A DNA stretch of 31,046 nt from an uncultured Bacillota bacterium (lineage in GTDB: Bacteria > Bacillota > Clostridia > Oscillospirales > Oscillospiraceae), in NCBI GenBank assembly GCA_937890735.1, contig CALACZ010000137.1:1-31046 (forward strand), in the 5' to 3' direction. Shown piece after piece: positions 31,023 through 31,046 of this stretch; within the stretch, counting starts at the first letter, position 1, and every line of letters starts with the position of its first letter. The notes beneath the pieces are model-generated. The model was not told the origin of the DNA and did not search any database. It was given only the letters and a program-made list of their open reading frames with translations. A program made the position numbers and the translations under genes.

Positions 31023-31046
31023 ACTGCCGGTTTACCCTTACAGCGC
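31012..31046 (+). CDS. Start of a further element gene, cut by the window edge
   Basis: ATG at 31012 is seven bases after AGGAGG and overlaps the stop of the preceding gene. Eleven codons (MQSRLPVYPYS) are visible before the window ends. Too short to name. Confidence 0.6.
   Translation, partial: MQSRLPVYPYS

Larger units (their letters stand above)
29327..31046 (+). mobile_element. Left end of a skin-like/integrative element in sigK
   Basis: From the sigK break to the right edge all recognisable genes switch to the plus strand. They are small, overlap or nearly touch, and are of types that I associate with conjugative or integrative elements of gut Firmicutes. The base composition is visibly less GC-rich than in the genes to the left. 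No recombinase, relaxase or phage structural gene is in view, so the class of element cannot be fixed; the other end lies outside the window. Confidence 0.6.

Overview
The window looks like a chromosomal segment of a GC-rich, spore-forming, low-G+C-lineage Gram-positive bacterium, most likely a gut Clostridia of the Oscillospirales type. The grounds are a WalRK two-component operon with YycH/YycI-like partners, a sporulation sigma-K gene, consensus sigma-A promoters, strong AGGAGG ribosome sites and many GC-rich intergenic hairpin repeats. The taxonomic guess is inference; the gene content is read directly.

Positions 1-19500 hold an accessory carbon-use region. After a partial tRNA-Thr come a ROK regulator, a divergent NagB-family protein, a CBM9-like protein, a PIG-L deacetylase and a ceramidase-like hydrolase. 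A second ROK regulator lies divergent to a ribose-type sugar ABC transporter (permease, ATPase, lipoprotein). Next are a DegT aminotransferase, an AraC regulator divergent to a TIM-barrel sugar isomerase plus Gfo/Idh/MocA dehydrogenase pair, a second Gfo/Idh/MocA dehydrogenase and a second DegT aminotransferase. Together they suggest uptake and oxidation/transamination/deacylation of an N-acylated amino sugar or aminocyclitol; the substrate cannot be read from the sequence. Between these genes lie several families of structured intergenic repeats, two of which show compensatory stem changes between copies.

Positions 19863-28683 are housekeeping: a class I aminotransferase, murA (TTG start), and the rsmF-like - walR - walK - yycH-like - yycI-like operon transcribed leftward.

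Positions 28838-31046 are the most striking part. The 3' portion of a sigK-type sigma gene (minus strand) loses homology abruptly at its KKYY codons near 29338. From there rightward the window holds a tightly packed, overlapping set of small genes of the kind found on integrative elements. This has the look of a skin-like element splitting sigK, with the 5' part of sigK and the recombinase expected beyond the right edge. Two of the small element genes appear to start at near-cognate codons (ATT and CTG).
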